Position numbers and translations under genes: made by a program
Notes under the pieces: generated by a model
What the model saw: only the letters and a program-made list of their open reading frames with translations
Database searches by the model: none
What the model was told of the DNA's origin: nothing
Assembly: GCF_030816475.1 (NCBI RefSeq)
Contig: NZ_JAUSXF010000001.1
Coordinates: forward strand, 2,666,001 to 2,730,000
DNA from: Arthrobacter pascens
GTDB lineage: Bacteria > Actinomycetota > Actinomycetes > Actinomycetales > Micrococcaceae
Direction: 5' to 3'
DNA length: 64,000 bases
Shown here: piece after piece, positions 18,173-27,122 of the stretch
How positions within the stretch are numbered: position 1 is the first letter of the stretch
Layout: each line of letters opens with the position of its first letter

Positions 18173-18878
18173 GGTTGAGGACCTTCGTGACGATCACCAG
18201 GGCGGCATCCACCGTTTCATCAAAATCCAGTTCAGAGGAATCCAGCGTGACGACGCCGTCGGCGGCCTGGGTGAAATTCACCACCGTGGAGTCCTTGGCA
18301 TCGCGCTGGGTCACCTGGGCAGCCAGTTGCTCCGCGTTCTGCGTTCCGCCCATCTGGATGCCCCGGCGCCGGAGCCGTGCTTCCTCGCTGGCTGTCAGCA
18401 GCATCCTGACTTCGGCCCCGGGCGCGACGACGGTCGTGATGTCCCGTCCTTCCACCACCATCCGGCGGTGGTGCTTTTCGATCAGTTCCCGCTGGCGGCG
18501 GATCAGCTCCGTCCTGGCGCCCAGGGTGGTGGCGACGATGCTTACTGCCGAGGAAATCTCCGGTTCCCTGATGGCAGCCGTGACGTCTGCCCCGTCCACC
18601 CGCACGTATTCCTCCTGCGGGGTGGTGCTCACGTCCAGGACAAGGTCCCTGGCGGCCTGCTCGACGGAAGCTGCATCATTGAGGTCGATGCCTGTGTTGA
18701 TGCAAAACCAGGTCAGTGCCCGGTACATGGCACCGGTGTCCAGGTAGGCGAGCCGGAGCCTGCGGGCCACTTCCTTGCTGACGCTGGATTTGCCCGAGCC
18801 GGAAGGGCCGTCGATGGCCACCACGAGGGGTCTGCCGACGCGCAGTGCGGGCAGGGTGTCAAGGAGTTCCTGTGTCAT
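18165..18878 (-). CDS. cmk: cytidylate kinase
   Basis: This protein of 237 residues phosphorylates CMP and dCMP with ATP. The P-loop is D-G-P-S-G-S-G-K-S-S, the nucleotide-binding region has L-D-T-G-A-M-Y-R-A, and V-V-E-G-R-D-I-T-T marks the CMP-binding domain. I chose the ATG overlapping the tyrA stop by one base (TAATG); an ATG six codons earlier at 18896 is possible. It lies between tyrA and an acyltransferase gene in one operon. Confidence 0.93.
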   Translation of the reverse strand: MTQELLDTLPALRVGRPLVVAIDGPSGSGKSSVSKEVARRLRLAYLDTGAMYRALTWFCINTGIDLNDAASVEQAARDLVLDVSTTPQEEYVRVDGADVTAAIREPEISSAVSIVATTLGARTELIRRQRELIEKHHRRMVVEGRDITTVVAPGAEVRMLLTASEEARLRRRGIQMGGTQNAEQLAAQVTQRDAKDSTVVNFTQAADGVVTLDSSELDFDETVDAALVIVTKVLNRD

Positions 18879-19987
18879 TACTGCAGTACCCGCCATCCGC
18901 GGTCGTTGAGTGCTTCGATCAGGTGGTCGTGCTTGTCGGGCAGCACGGATAGCTCCACCATGCCCACGTTCTGGCCGGACGAATGGTCAAGCCGAAGGTC
19001 CTCTACGTTCACGCCGATCTCACCAATTTCAGTGAGGAGCAGTGCGATCTGACCGGGTTTGTCATCCACCAGGACGGTAAGCCAGGAGTACGCCTGCGGA
19101 GGTCCGCCGTGCTTGCCCGGAATGCGGGCCTGGCCGGCGTTGCCTTCGCTGATCAGCTGGGCAAGGTCAAGCCGGGCTCCGGGTGCCGCCGGTGCCTCGA
19201 GCGTGCCGATGAGGCGGTTGAGGTCCTCACGTACGTGATAGAGGATCTCCACCACCTTCTGTGCGTTGCCACCGAGGATCTGGACCCACAAAGTGGGATC
19301 ACTTGCTGCAATCCGGGTGACGTCCCGCAGCCCGTTGCCTGCCAGCGACAGCGCGTGAAGCGGTGTTCCCTGGAGGCGGCTGGCCAGTAGTGACGACATG
19401 ACCTGGGGCAGGTGCGACACCAGAGCCACCGCCTCGTCGTGCTCCTCCGGCGTGAACTGCGAAACAACGGCGCCAAGATCCGTTGCCAGGGCCTGGGCCG
19501 CCTGGAGGGCATCAGGTGAGGTTTCCTCGGCCGGGCAGATCACCCACGGCATGGATGTGAAGAGTTCACCGCGGGCAGCGACAGGCCCCGATTTCTCCCG
19601 GCCTGCCATGGGATGGGTACCCACATAACGGGTAAGGTCCGCACCACGGTTCCGCAGGTCGTCAAGAATGGCAGCCTTGACGCTGGCAATATCGACCACC
19701 ACGGACTCCGGGTAGTCGGCCAGCGCCTTCGCCGCCACGTCGGCCGTCACGTCCGGCGGTGCAGCCACCACCACCAGCTCGGGCGTCCCGTCTCCGAGCT
19801 CGGCTAAAGGCAGGCCGGCGCCAATATCGACGGCAACAGCCTGGTTGGTGGGCGAAGGGTCAGACAGGAACACGGGCACGCCGCGGCCCCGCAGCCCCAG
19901 CCCGATGCTGGCGCCGAGCAGGCCGGTGCCGATCACTACCACGGGCCCGTCCAGGTGTCCGCGGCCGTGCGTGCGAAATGCGGACAT
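18878..19987 (-). CDS. tyrA: prephenate dehydrogenase with C-terminal ACT domain
   Basis: This protein of 369 residues oxidises prephenate to 4-hydroxyphenylpyruvate in tyrosine synthesis. It has an NAD(P) Rossmann motif V-I-G-T-G-L-L-G-A-S near residue 20. The catalytic segment is G-T-H-P-M-A-G-R-E-K-S-G and a helical dimer domain follows. The last 75 residues form an ACT domain (Y-S-W-L-T-V-L-V-D-D-K-P-G-Q-I-A), which probably senses tyrosine. It starts 3 bases after rluB and its stop overlaps cmk, so an amino-acid gene is embedded in a ribosome/nucleotide operon. Confidence 0.93.
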   Translation of the reverse strand: MSAFRTHGRGHLDGPVVVIGTGLLGASIGLGLRGRGVPVFLSDPSPTNQAVAVDIGAGLPLAELGDGTPELVVVAAPPDVTADVAAKALADYPESVVVDIASVKAAILDDLRNRGADLTRYVGTHPMAGREKSGPVAARGELFTSMPWVICPAEETSPDALQAAQALATDLGAVVSQFTPEEHDEAVALVSHLPQVMSSLLASRLQGTPLHALSLAGNGLRDVTRIAASDPTLWVQILGGNAQKVVEILYHVREDLNRLIGTLEAPAAPGARLDLAQLISEGNAGQARIPGKHGGPPQAYSWLTVLVDDKPGQIALLLTEIGEIGVNVEDLRLDHSSGQNVGMVELSVLPDKHDHLIEALNDRGWRVLQ

Positions 19988-19990
19988 GCC

Positions 19991-21211
19991 TCAGAGCCCT
20001 ACGGATGCCAGCAGGTGGCCGACTTCCTGCTTGCCCAGGTTGCGGATGCTGCCCTGGCGCTGGTCGCCAAGGCCGATGGGTCCCACCTTCACACGCACCA
20101 GGCGCAGGACCGGGAAACCCACAGCATCGAACAGGCGCCGGACAATCCGGTTCTTGCCCGAGTGCAGCACCACTTCGATCAGCACGTGGCCGGGGGTGGA
20201 GTCCACCAGCTTGAAGGAGTCAACAGAGGCGATGCCGTCCTCCAGCTCCACACCTGCCCTCAGCTGCGCTCCAACGCCGTGGGGGAAAGGTCCCCGGACC
20301 TGGACCAGGTATGTCTTGGGCACTTCATACGAGGGGTGCGTCAGACGGTTGGCCAGTTCGCCGTCGTTCGTCAGCAGCAGCAGGCCCTCGGTGGCAACGT
20401 CCAGCCGGCCCACATGGAACAGGCGTTCTCCCTGGTGGGTCTTCCGCACGAAGTCGCTGATGCAGGGGCGCCCGTCGGGGTCCTCCATGGTGGACACCAC
20501 ACCCTTGGGCTTGTTGAAGACCATGTAGACAAGGTTGTCGTCCAGCTGGATCCGCAGGCCGTCGACGTGAATGACAGCCGTTTTGGGGTCAACGCGTACA
20601 CCCAATTCGGTAACCACCTGGCCGTCCACTTCCACGCGGCCCTCAGCGATCATCTCTTCACAGACACGGCGGGAAGCCACGCCGGCCTGGGCCATGACCT
20701 TTTGCAGGCGGACTCCGTCGGCATCGTGCAGTTCAGATTGCGGAACATCGCCGCGCGGACCACGCTTGCGCGTGGGCTTGCGGACCGGGCCCAGGTTCTG
20801 GCCGAAGCGTTCGCTGCCGAAGGCGCGTGATGCTGCGGCGCCGGGAGCACCGGTGCGCGGCTTGGGCTTGAGGGCTCCGGGAGTTCCCGGCGCTTTTTTG
20901 GCGCCCGGTTTGCGGGCAGCCGGCTTACGTGAGGAAGGCTTTGCGCCGGGCTTCCAATCGGACGTGGCCCGTACCTCCTGGGCAGCCGGTGCCTCATCCG
21001 GATCAACGAAGCGCTCCTCACGGGCCTTCGGTGCTTTATGCGGCCGGTCGCCGCCGCCGAAGCCGGCGCGCTTGCCTGCAGCGCCGCGGAATCCGCCCTG
21101 CGTGCCCCCGCGGCTGCCGCCGGCGTGTGAGGCGCCCTGAGCTGAGTTGCGTTCTGAACTGTTGCGTCCTGAACTGTTACGTGGTGAACCCTGGCGTCCC
21201 GCCTGTGTCAT
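19991..21211 (-). CDS. rluB: 23S rRNA pseudouridine synthase RluB family
   Basis: This protein of 406 residues makes pseudouridine in 23S rRNA (near 2605 in E. coli). About the first 165 residues are low-complexity and basic, rich in Gly, Arg, Ser, Lys and Pro. Then come an S4 RNA-binding domain (R-L-Q-K-V-M-A-Q-A-G-V-A-S-R-R) and the catalytic domain with G-R-L-D-V-A-T-E-G-L-L, holding the active Asp. The enzyme core is of normal length; the extension is the addition. The ATG at 21209-21211 has GAAGGACG upstream; an in-frame ATG at 21253 is less likely. It follows scpB, as in other actinobacteria. Confidence 0.92.
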   Translation of the reverse strand: MTQAGRQGSPRNSSGRNSSERNSAQGASHAGGSRGGTQGGFRGAAGKRAGFGGGDRPHKAPKAREERFVDPDEAPAAQEVRATSDWKPGAKPSSRKPAARKPGAKKAPGTPGALKPKPRTGAPGAAASRAFGSERFGQNLGPVRKPTRKRGPRGDVPQSELHDADGVRLQKVMAQAGVASRRVCEEMIAEGRVEVDGQVVTELGVRVDPKTAVIHVDGLRIQLDDNLVYMVFNKPKGVVSTMEDPDGRPCISDFVRKTHQGERLFHVGRLDVATEGLLLLTNDGELANRLTHPSYEVPKTYLVQVRGPFPHGVGAQLRAGVELEDGIASVDSFKLVDSTPGHVLIEVVLHSGKNRIVRRLFDAVGFPVLRLVRVKVGPIGLGDQRQGSIRNLGKQEVGHLLASVGL

Positions 21212-21319
21212 GACCCGTCCTTCGATATGTGGCGGCAAGTTGTCCAAGAACAACCTTAACCAGCCATGCAGAATATATCTGCCCTTATGAATACTCTTGC
21301 AGCAGGCGGGCTTTCCCGC

Positions 21320-22009
21320 CTACATTCTTCCGGCGTCGTAGAACTCCTCGATGCCTTCCAGCCCCGGAAGATGGGGAGAGAGCTGAGGAAGTTCGGCCAC
21401 GGAGCCGATGCCTATCCGTTCAAGGAAATACGACGTGGTCCGGTAGAGGATAGCTCCGGACTCAGGATCGGTTCCCGAATCTTCGATCAGTCCGCGCTGG
21501 GCCAGTGTCCGTACGACCGAATCAACGTTGACTCCACGAATCGCGGACACGCGGGCCCTCGAAACTGGCTGCCGGTACGCGATCACGGCCAATGTCTCAA
21601 GGGCCGCCTGCGTGAGCCTGGCTGTTTGACCTTCCAGCACGAACCGGCCGACGACGTCGGCAAAATCGGTGCGTGAGTAGATCCGCCAGCCACCGGCGAT
21701 GTTCCGCAATTCAAAACCCCGGGGGCTGGAGCTGAAGCCGGCATCGCTGGCAACGTCCGTGTCCGGGGCTTTAACAGTATAGCCGCTATACTCGCGCTGC
21801 AGTTCCGCCAGCAGCTGCTCGACGACGGCGACTGTCAGGTTGAGGCCAGCGGCCAGTTCGGTGGCGGTGGCCGGCTGGTCCAGCACCATCAGTACCGCTT
21901 CAATGGCGGCCTTGGCCCCGCCCGGCAGGTCCCGGACATCATGCCCTTCTGCCAGGGCACTTGCTGCGCCGTCAGGCGGAAGATCAGCAAGGGGAAGGTC
22001 ATTGTTCAT
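21320..22009 (-). CDS. scpB: segregation and condensation protein B
   Basis: This protein of 229 residues binds the kleisin ScpA and, with SMC, forms the condensin complex on the nucleoid. It has two winged-helix domains. The typical motif L-A-V-I-A-Y-R-Q-P-V-S-R and the following I-R-G-V-N-V-D-S-V-V-R-T-L are present. Its ATG overlaps the scpA stop by four bases, indicating coupled translation of the two partners. Confidence 0.95.
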   Translation of the reverse strand: MNNDLPLADLPPDGAASALAEGHDVRDLPGGAKAAIEAVLMVLDQPATATELAAGLNLTVAVVEQLLAELQREYSGYTVKAPDTDVASDAGFSSSPRGFELRNIAGGWRIYSRTDFADVVGRFVLEGQTARLTQAALETLAVIAYRQPVSRARVSAIRGVNVDSVVRTLAQRGLIEDSGTDPESGAILYRTTSYFLERIGIGSVAELPQLSPHLPGLEGIEEFYDAGRM

Positions 22010-22818
22010 GGCTGCTCCTCATACTCTTCGCTCAGATTCCCGGTGGACCAGTCCTGGCCTTCTGCTATCCAGTGCACGGTGAGATCGCCAAGCGGGGAGA
22101 GCTGGTCAAAGGACACGACTTTGTCCCGGAACATCTCCAGCAGGGCAAGGAACCGGGCAACTACCACCAGCGTGGACGCGGCATCGGCGATCAGCGCACG
22201 GAAGGACAACGGCTTCCCCAGTTGCAGCCGGAGGCCAAGGATCTCGGCCTGCTCCTTCACGCTGACCGCGCTGGCATGCAGGTGGCCCAGGCCCACTTCC
22301 GTGGGATGGGGAGTTTTGGGTTTCAACGCAGTTTCCGCCAGCCTGGCAAACTGCTCCGGCGTGTGCTTCCACACCAGCTCGGGGAGCATGGCTGCGAAAT
22401 GCTCTTCCAGCGCAACCTGACGCGGAAACCTTTTCGACTCCTGCTCCAGCGTGGCACCAAGAAGGCCCGCCACTTCTTTGAAGGCCTTGTATTGGAGCAG
22501 CCGGGCAAAAAGCAGGTCGCGGGCTTCCAGTAGCGCGATGTCTTCATCGTCCTCGACTTCGCCGGCGGGCAGCAGCCGGGCAGCCTTCAGGTCAAGGAGG
22601 GTGGCGGCGATAACCAGGAACTCGCTGGCTTCGTCCAGGGCCCACTCCTCGCCCAGCTTCTGGAGTTTCCTGATGTATTTGATGAACTCGTCGGTGACGG
22701 TGGCGATGGCCACTTCGGTGATGTCGAGCTGGTGCTTCGCGATGAGGCCAAGCAGGAGGTCGAACGGCCCGGTGAAGTTAGCCAGCCGCACCTCAAAACC
22801 TGGCCTGGTTTCAGCCAC
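22006..22818 (-). CDS. scpA: segregation and condensation protein A (kleisin)
   Basis: This kleisin of 270 residues links the SMC heads. The N-terminal segment F-x-V-x-L-x-x-F-x-G-P-F-D-L-L-L-G-L-I is diagnostic, followed by the L-x-x-A-S-E-F-L-V-I-A-A-T-L-L-D-L-K-A helix. A C-terminal winged-helix contacts the SMC head. It starts 6 bases after parA and overlaps scpB, so parA-scpA-scpB are one transcript. Confidence 0.95.
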   Translation of the reverse strand: MAETRPGFEVRLANFTGPFDLLLGLIAKHQLDITEVAIATVTDEFIKYIRKLQKLGEEWALDEASEFLVIAATLLDLKAARLLPAGEVEDDEDIALLEARDLLFARLLQYKAFKEVAGLLGATLEQESKRFPRQVALEEHFAAMLPELVWKHTPEQFARLAETALKPKTPHPTEVGLGHLHASAVSVKEQAEILGLRLQLGKPLSFRALIADAASTLVVVARFLALLEMFRDKVVSFDQLSPLGDLTVHWIAEGQDWSTGNLSEEYEEQP

Positions 22819-22824
22819 TGCTTG

Positions 22825-23724
22825 CTACGGTGCGCCGCCGCGCGAAATCAGCTCTTTGGCCAGGCGGCGGTAGGCATCTGCCCCGATGTGGTTGCCTGCG
22901 TAGGTGGTAATCGGTTCGGCGGCCACTGTCGCGTCGGCAAACTTGATGGACCGCTTGATGACGGTCTCGAAGACCTTGTCACCAAAGGCTTCAACCAGGC
23001 GGGTGATGACTTCACGGCTGTGCAGGGTGCGGGCGTCGTACATCGTGGCAAGCACCCCGTCCACCTGCAGCCGCGGGTTCAGGCGGTCCTGGACCTTGTC
23101 GATGGTCTCCACCAGCAGGGCGACGGCGCGGAGGGCAAAGAATTCACAGATCAGGGGAATGATGACGCCGTGGGCGGCGGTCAGGGCATTGACCGTCAGG
23201 AGGCCCAGCGAGGGCTGGCAGTCGATGAGGACGACGTCGTAGTCGTCCTCCACCTTCTTCAGCGCGCGGTCCAGGACCTGTTCCCGCGCTACCTCGTTGA
23301 CCAGCTGGACTTCCGCCGCGGAGAGGTCGATGTTCGCAGGCAGCAGGTCCACGTTCTCAACGCCGGTCTGGTGGATGGCGTCGCGGATGTCAACCTTGCG
23401 GTCCATGAGGACGTTATAGACCGTGAGGTCGAGTTCGTGCGGGTTCACGCCCAGGCCAGCCGACAGTGCGCCCTGGGGATCGAAATCAACCAGCAGGACC
23501 CGGCGTCCGTACTCCGCCAGTGCCGCAGCCAGGTTGATGGTGGACGTGGTCTTGCCGACACCGCCCTTTTGGTTGACCATCGCAATGACGCGGGCCGGAC
23601 CGTGGGACGACAAAGGCGCTGGCTCCGGAAATTCGCGGTAGGGACGGCCGGTAGGACCCATCACGGCGTCTTCCAGGTCGAGTTCCGTGCCTTCCAGAGT
23701 TGCTGAACCCTGTTCGCTGCTCAC
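22825..23724 (-). CDS. parA: ParA/Soj-family chromosome partitioning ATPase
   Basis: This protein of 299 residues has the ParA P-loop V-N-Q-K-G-G-V-G-K-T-T at about residue 50, then L-V-D-F-D-P-Q-G-A-L and V-L-I-D-C-Q-P-S-L-G. A variable N-terminal stretch of about 45 residues precedes the ATPase core. It heads the scpA-scpB operon, as Rv1708 does in M. tuberculosis. This is not the parAB locus near the origin. I chose GTG 23724; an in-frame GTG at 23736 adds four residues. DNA-dependent ATPase activity is inferred. Confidence 0.88.
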   Translation of the reverse strand: MSSEQGSATLEGTELDLEDAVMGPTGRPYREFPEPAPLSSHGPARVIAMVNQKGGVGKTTSTINLAAALAEYGRRVLLVDFDPQGALSAGLGVNPHELDLTVYNVLMDRKVDIRDAIHQTGVENVDLLPANIDLSAAEVQLVNEVAREQVLDRALKKVEDDYDVVLIDCQPSLGLLTVNALTAAHGVIIPLICEFFALRAVALLVETIDKVQDRLNPRLQVDGVLATMYDARTLHSREVITRLVEAFGDKVFETVIKRSIKFADATVAAEPITTYAGNHIGADAYRRLAKELISRGGAP

Positions 23725-23930
23725 GTATCTATCCACACTTTCGATGACGGTGATTTTCCTGCCACATTTCTTGCCAACTTCTTGACACCTTCTTGACTGG
23801 ATATCCAGCGCCCGAAGTTACTTTCCACCTAGGCTACAGCGCCCGACACGGTATTTGCCGGAACTTGACTTTGCTTGCCTCCTGAGCCTTGACCTTCTAG
23901 TTGAGGTGCAAGGTTGGGCCGATTCAGAAC

Positions 23931-23968
23931 AAAACCGCCCGTGCAGCGTGGGCTGCACGGGCGGTTTT
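23931..23968. terminator. terminator of the dicarboxylate symporter gene
   Basis: Perfect arms of 16 bases (AAAACCGCCCGTGCAG and complement) surround a 6-base loop just past the symporter stop. The structure ends in TTTT on either strand. Confidence 0.85.
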
Positions 23969-23994
23969 AGGGATGCGTTGCGATCCCCGCCGAT

Positions 23995-25341
23995 CTAGGC
24001 GTGGGCGGGCAGCGTGCCGGTCTCCGACGTGCTGCCAAAGTGGTCGCTGTGGCCGGCCATCATAGTCAGTTCATCGAAGGGCTCCTGGCCGGACAGCACC
24101 CGGTCAACCTGTTCGCCGTCGATTTCCTTCACCCAGGTGCCGACGAGGACGGTGGCTACTGCATTGCCGGTGAAGTTGGTCAGGGCGCGGGCCTCGGACA
24201 TGAAACGGTCGATTCCGACGATGATGCCCATGCCGCCGAGGAGCTCGGGCCGGTGGGCCTGCAGGCCGGCAGCAAGGGTTGCCAGTCCGGCACCGGTGAC
24301 GCCGGCGGCGCCCTTGGAGGCAATGATCATGAAGATCAGGAGGGAGATCTGTGCCCCAAGGTCAAGCGGTGTGCCCATGGCGTTGGCCACGAACAGGGAG
24401 GCCATGGTCAGGTAGATGGCGGTGCCGTCCAGGTTGAAGGAGTAACCCGTGGGGACGGTGACGCCGACGACCGGCTTGGACACACCCAGGTGCTCCATTT
24501 TGGCGATGAGGCGCGGGAGTGCGGCCTCGGAAGAGGACGTGGAGAAGATCAGGAGGTATTCGCGGGCAAGGTACCGCATCAGCTTGAAGATGTTCACACC
24601 GGCAACAACCTGCAGGAGTCCGCCGAGGATCACGACGATGAACAGGGCACAGGTGATGTAGAACGCCACCATGAGGGTAAACATGCTCACGATTGCCGCT
24701 ACGCCGGTGGCTCCGACGACGGCTGCGATGGCACCGAAAGCGCCGACCGGCGCGAGCCACATGATCATGATCAGGATGCGGAACACGAGCGCCTGGGCGT
24801 GGCCGATGGCCTTGAGGATCGGCGCGCCCTGGGTTCCCATCTTCTGCAGTGCGAAGCCGACGAGAATCGCTGCCAGCAGCGTGGGCAGCACGGGGATGTC
24901 ACTGGGGATGATGCCCAGCAGGAAGTCCACGGTGCTGTCCGTGGCGGCCTTCTTGTTCGGATCGTACGCGGCGAGCTTGAGGCCCTCACCCGGGTGGATG
25001 ATGTTGCCGACGACCAGGCCGATGGCCAGGGCGAAGGTGGACATGACAATGAAGTAGCCCAGGGCCAGTCCGCCGACCTTGCCCACCGTGGCGGCCTTGG
25101 CGATGGAGCCGATGCCGAGCACGATGGTGCAGAAGATGATCGGCGCGATCATCATCTTGATGAGTTTGATGAACCCGTCACCGAGTGGCTTGAGGTTCTT
25201 GCCGACCTCCGGGAACACCAGGCCAACCACGGCGCCCAGGATCACGGCGGCAATGACTGCCATGTAGAGGTAGTGGGATTTGTCGAGGCCCTTGCGGCCT
25301 GCCTTGGCAGGCGCTGGTGACTCTCCTCGTTGAGAAGCCAT
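23995..25341 (-). CDS. dctA: C4-dicarboxylate:cation symporter (DctA/GltP family)
   Basis: This membrane protein of 448 residues belongs to the dicarboxylate/amino acid:cation symporter family. It has the usual eight-helix plus two-hairpin pattern. Examples are L-Y-M-A-V-I-A-A-V-I-L-G-A-V-V-G near residue 25, the serine-rich hairpin F-S-T-S-S-S-E-A-A-L-P, and the N-L-D-G-T-A-I-Y-L segment that lines the substrate site. Succinate, malate or fumarate are likely substrates because a DcuS/DcuR-type system is divergent from it. Glutamate or aspartate cannot be excluded. The ATG at 25339-25341 has an AAGGAGAC site. Confidence 0.87.
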   Translation of the reverse strand: MASQRGESPAPAKAGRKGLDKSHYLYMAVIAAVILGAVVGLVFPEVGKNLKPLGDGFIKLIKMMIAPIIFCTIVLGIGSIAKAATVGKVGGLALGYFIVMSTFALAIGLVVGNIIHPGEGLKLAAYDPNKKAATDSTVDFLLGIIPSDIPVLPTLLAAILVGFALQKMGTQGAPILKAIGHAQALVFRILIMIMWLAPVGAFGAIAAVVGATGVAAIVSMFTLMVAFYITCALFIVVILGGLLQVVAGVNIFKLMRYLAREYLLIFSTSSSEAALPRLIAKMEHLGVSKPVVGVTVPTGYSFNLDGTAIYLTMASLFVANAMGTPLDLGAQISLLIFMIIASKGAAGVTGAGLATLAAGLQAHRPELLGGMGIIVGIDRFMSEARALTNFTGNAVATVLVGTWVKEIDGEQVDRVLSGQEPFDELTMMAGHSDHFGSTSETGTLPAHA

Positions 25342-25435
25342 GATGTGTCTCCTTATAGATAATCTGGTAGACGCTGCGGCACAGTCTCTGGGCTCATCAC
25401 GTCCGTCCGGTGTGATATCCATCATTGGGTACACA

Positions 25436-25449
25436 GTGACTCAGATCAC
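25436..25449. promoter_or_regulatory. candidate CRP/GlxR-type operator upstream of the two-component genes
   Basis: The palindrome GTGA-CTCAGA-TCAC has the half-sites and 6-base spacing used by cAMP receptor proteins. It lies between the divergent symporter and sensor kinase genes, 33 bases before the kinase ATG. Binding is inferred from sequence only. Confidence 0.5.
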
Positions 25450-25481
25450 CGTTGCGTTCATATTGGTCATGAAAGGCACAG

Positions 25482-27122
25482 ATGATGCACCGCTGGAGTA
25501 TCGCCCGAAGGCTGTTTGTGGCGAACCTGCTGATCGTGCTGGCCTTCACCGCCATCGTGGGCACCGCAACATTCATCGATGCCCGGGACCACGCCTACGA
25601 GGAAGCCGGCAGGAGGATGACGGCCGTGGCAGCAGCCGTTGCCGCCAATCCCCTGGTGCTCCAGGCCGCGGAAGGACCTGACCCCTCAGCCACACTTCAG
25701 CCGTATGCGCTGCAGGTCATGGCGAACGCCGGCGCGGACTTCGTCACCATCATGGCGCCCGACAGGACCCGCTGGACACACCCGCGGGAGGAGGAACTGG
25801 GCAAGCCGTACATCGGCTCGATCGATGCAGCGCTCCGCGGTGAGGTGTTCACCGAAGTCACGGCCGGAACGCTGGGCCCGTCGGTGCGCACGATCGTCCC
25901 GGTCAAGGATGCGAACGGAAACGTCAAGGCCCTGGTCGCCGCCGGTGTCACCGTTCGCACGGTTGATGTGGCCTTTTCCGGCCGGCTGCCCGTACTCCTG
26001 GCCATTGCACTGGCACTGCTCCTGGGAGGCTCGGTGGCTTCCTGGCTGCTGGGCAGGTACCTCCGCAGGGTTACCAGGGGATGGGGCCCCGAACAACTGG
26101 CTCAGCTGTTTGCCTACTACGAATCTGTTCTGCACTCCGTCCGCGAGGGGCTGATCCTGATCGACACCAAAGGCAGGGTGGTCATGTACAACGACCAGGC
26201 TGCCGAGCTGCTTGGGCTTGAGCCCCGCAGGTCGTTGGACGATCCATCCCACCCGCCGCACCTCGCAGAGCTCCCTCTGGCCGCGAGCCTGAAGGACCTC
26301 TTTGAATCCGGCCGCGAAGCCCATGACGAAATCCATCTGACCGGGCCCCGGATTGTCGTGGTGAACCAGGGGCCGGCCCTTGCGCCGGGCTCCCCCGGCG
26401 GCCGCCGCCCCGCCGTGTTCGGGACGGTGGCGACCATCCGTGACCGCACGGAAATTGAGTCCCTTGGCAGTGAGCTCGAAACCATGCGGACGCTCTCCGA
26501 TGCACTCCGGGCACAGACCCACGAACATGCCAACCGGCTGCACACCATGGTGTCCCTGCTTGAGCTGGGCCGGACCGGCGAAGCCCTGGAGTTCGCCACC
26601 AAGGATCTTGAACTCAGCCAGAAGCTCACGGATGAAATGGTCAGCTCCGTGGACGAGCCGGTGCTCAGCGCGCTCATCATGGGCAAGGCTTCAGAGGCCA
26701 ATGAACGGGGAGTGAAGCTGACCCTCACGACGCTGGGTTCCGCCTCCGTCACAGGCGTGGCGGTCCAGGACCTCGTGACCATCCTGGGCAACCTCCTGGA
26801 CAATGCGATTGATGCGGCGGCCGAAGGCCAGGTACCCAAGGAGGTGTCGCTGACAGTGGAGTCCGACTCCGAGGGCCTGGACATTACGGTCCGCGATTCC
26901 GGGCCCGGAGTGGACCCGTCCGCCGTCGAGCACATCTTCAAGCACGGGTTCAGCACCAAAAAACCGGGGGCCTTCGGCCGCGGCATTGGCCTGGCCCTCG
27001 TCCGGCAGGCGGTGCAGCGGCTGGACGGTACGATGACGATCACAGGCACTGGCGGAACACAGTTCCACGTTTTCCTGCCGGCAATGGCGCCGGGAACCGA
27101 CAAAGAGGAGCAGTACCAGTGA
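25482..27122 (+). CDS. sensor histidine kinase, CitA/DcuS family
   Basis: This protein of 546 residues probably senses extracellular di- or tricarboxylates. It has an N-terminal membrane helix (L-F-V-A-N-L-L-I-V-L-A-F) and an extracytoplasmic sensor of about 140 residues. A second helix (L-L-A-I-A-L-A-L-L-L-G-G) follows near residue 175, then a PAS domain. The phosphoacceptor His is in Q-T-H-E-H-A-N-R-L-H near residue 350. A C-terminal ATPase has D-N-A-I-D-A-A, G-P-G-V-D and G-R-G-I-G-L-A-L. Its TGA overlaps the start of the response regulator gene (GTGA). Confidence 0.9.
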   Translation: MMHRWSIARRLFVANLLIVLAFTAIVGTATFIDARDHAYEEAGRRMTAVAAAVAANPLVLQAAEGPDPSATLQPYALQVMANAGADFVTIMAPDRTRWTHPREEELGKPYIGSIDAALRGEVFTEVTAGTLGPSVRTIVPVKDANGNVKALVAAGVTVRTVDVAFSGRLPVLLAIALALLLGGSVASWLLGRYLRRVTRGWGPEQLAQLFAYYESVLHSVREGLILIDTKGRVVMYNDQAAELLGLEPRRSLDDPSHPPHLAELPLAASLKDLFESGREAHDEIHLTGPRIVVVNQGPALAPGSPGGRRPAVFGTVATIRDRTEIESLGSELETMRTLSDALRAQTHEHANRLHTMVSLLELGRTGEALEFATKDLELSQKLTDEMVSSVDEPVLSALIMGKASEANERGVKLTLTTLGSASVTGVAVQDLVTILGNLLDNAIDAAAEGQVPKEVSLTVESDSEGLDITVRDSGPGVDPSAVEHIFKHGFSTKKPGAFGRGIGLALVRQAVQRLDGTMTITGTGGTQFHVFLPAMAPGTDKEEQYQ

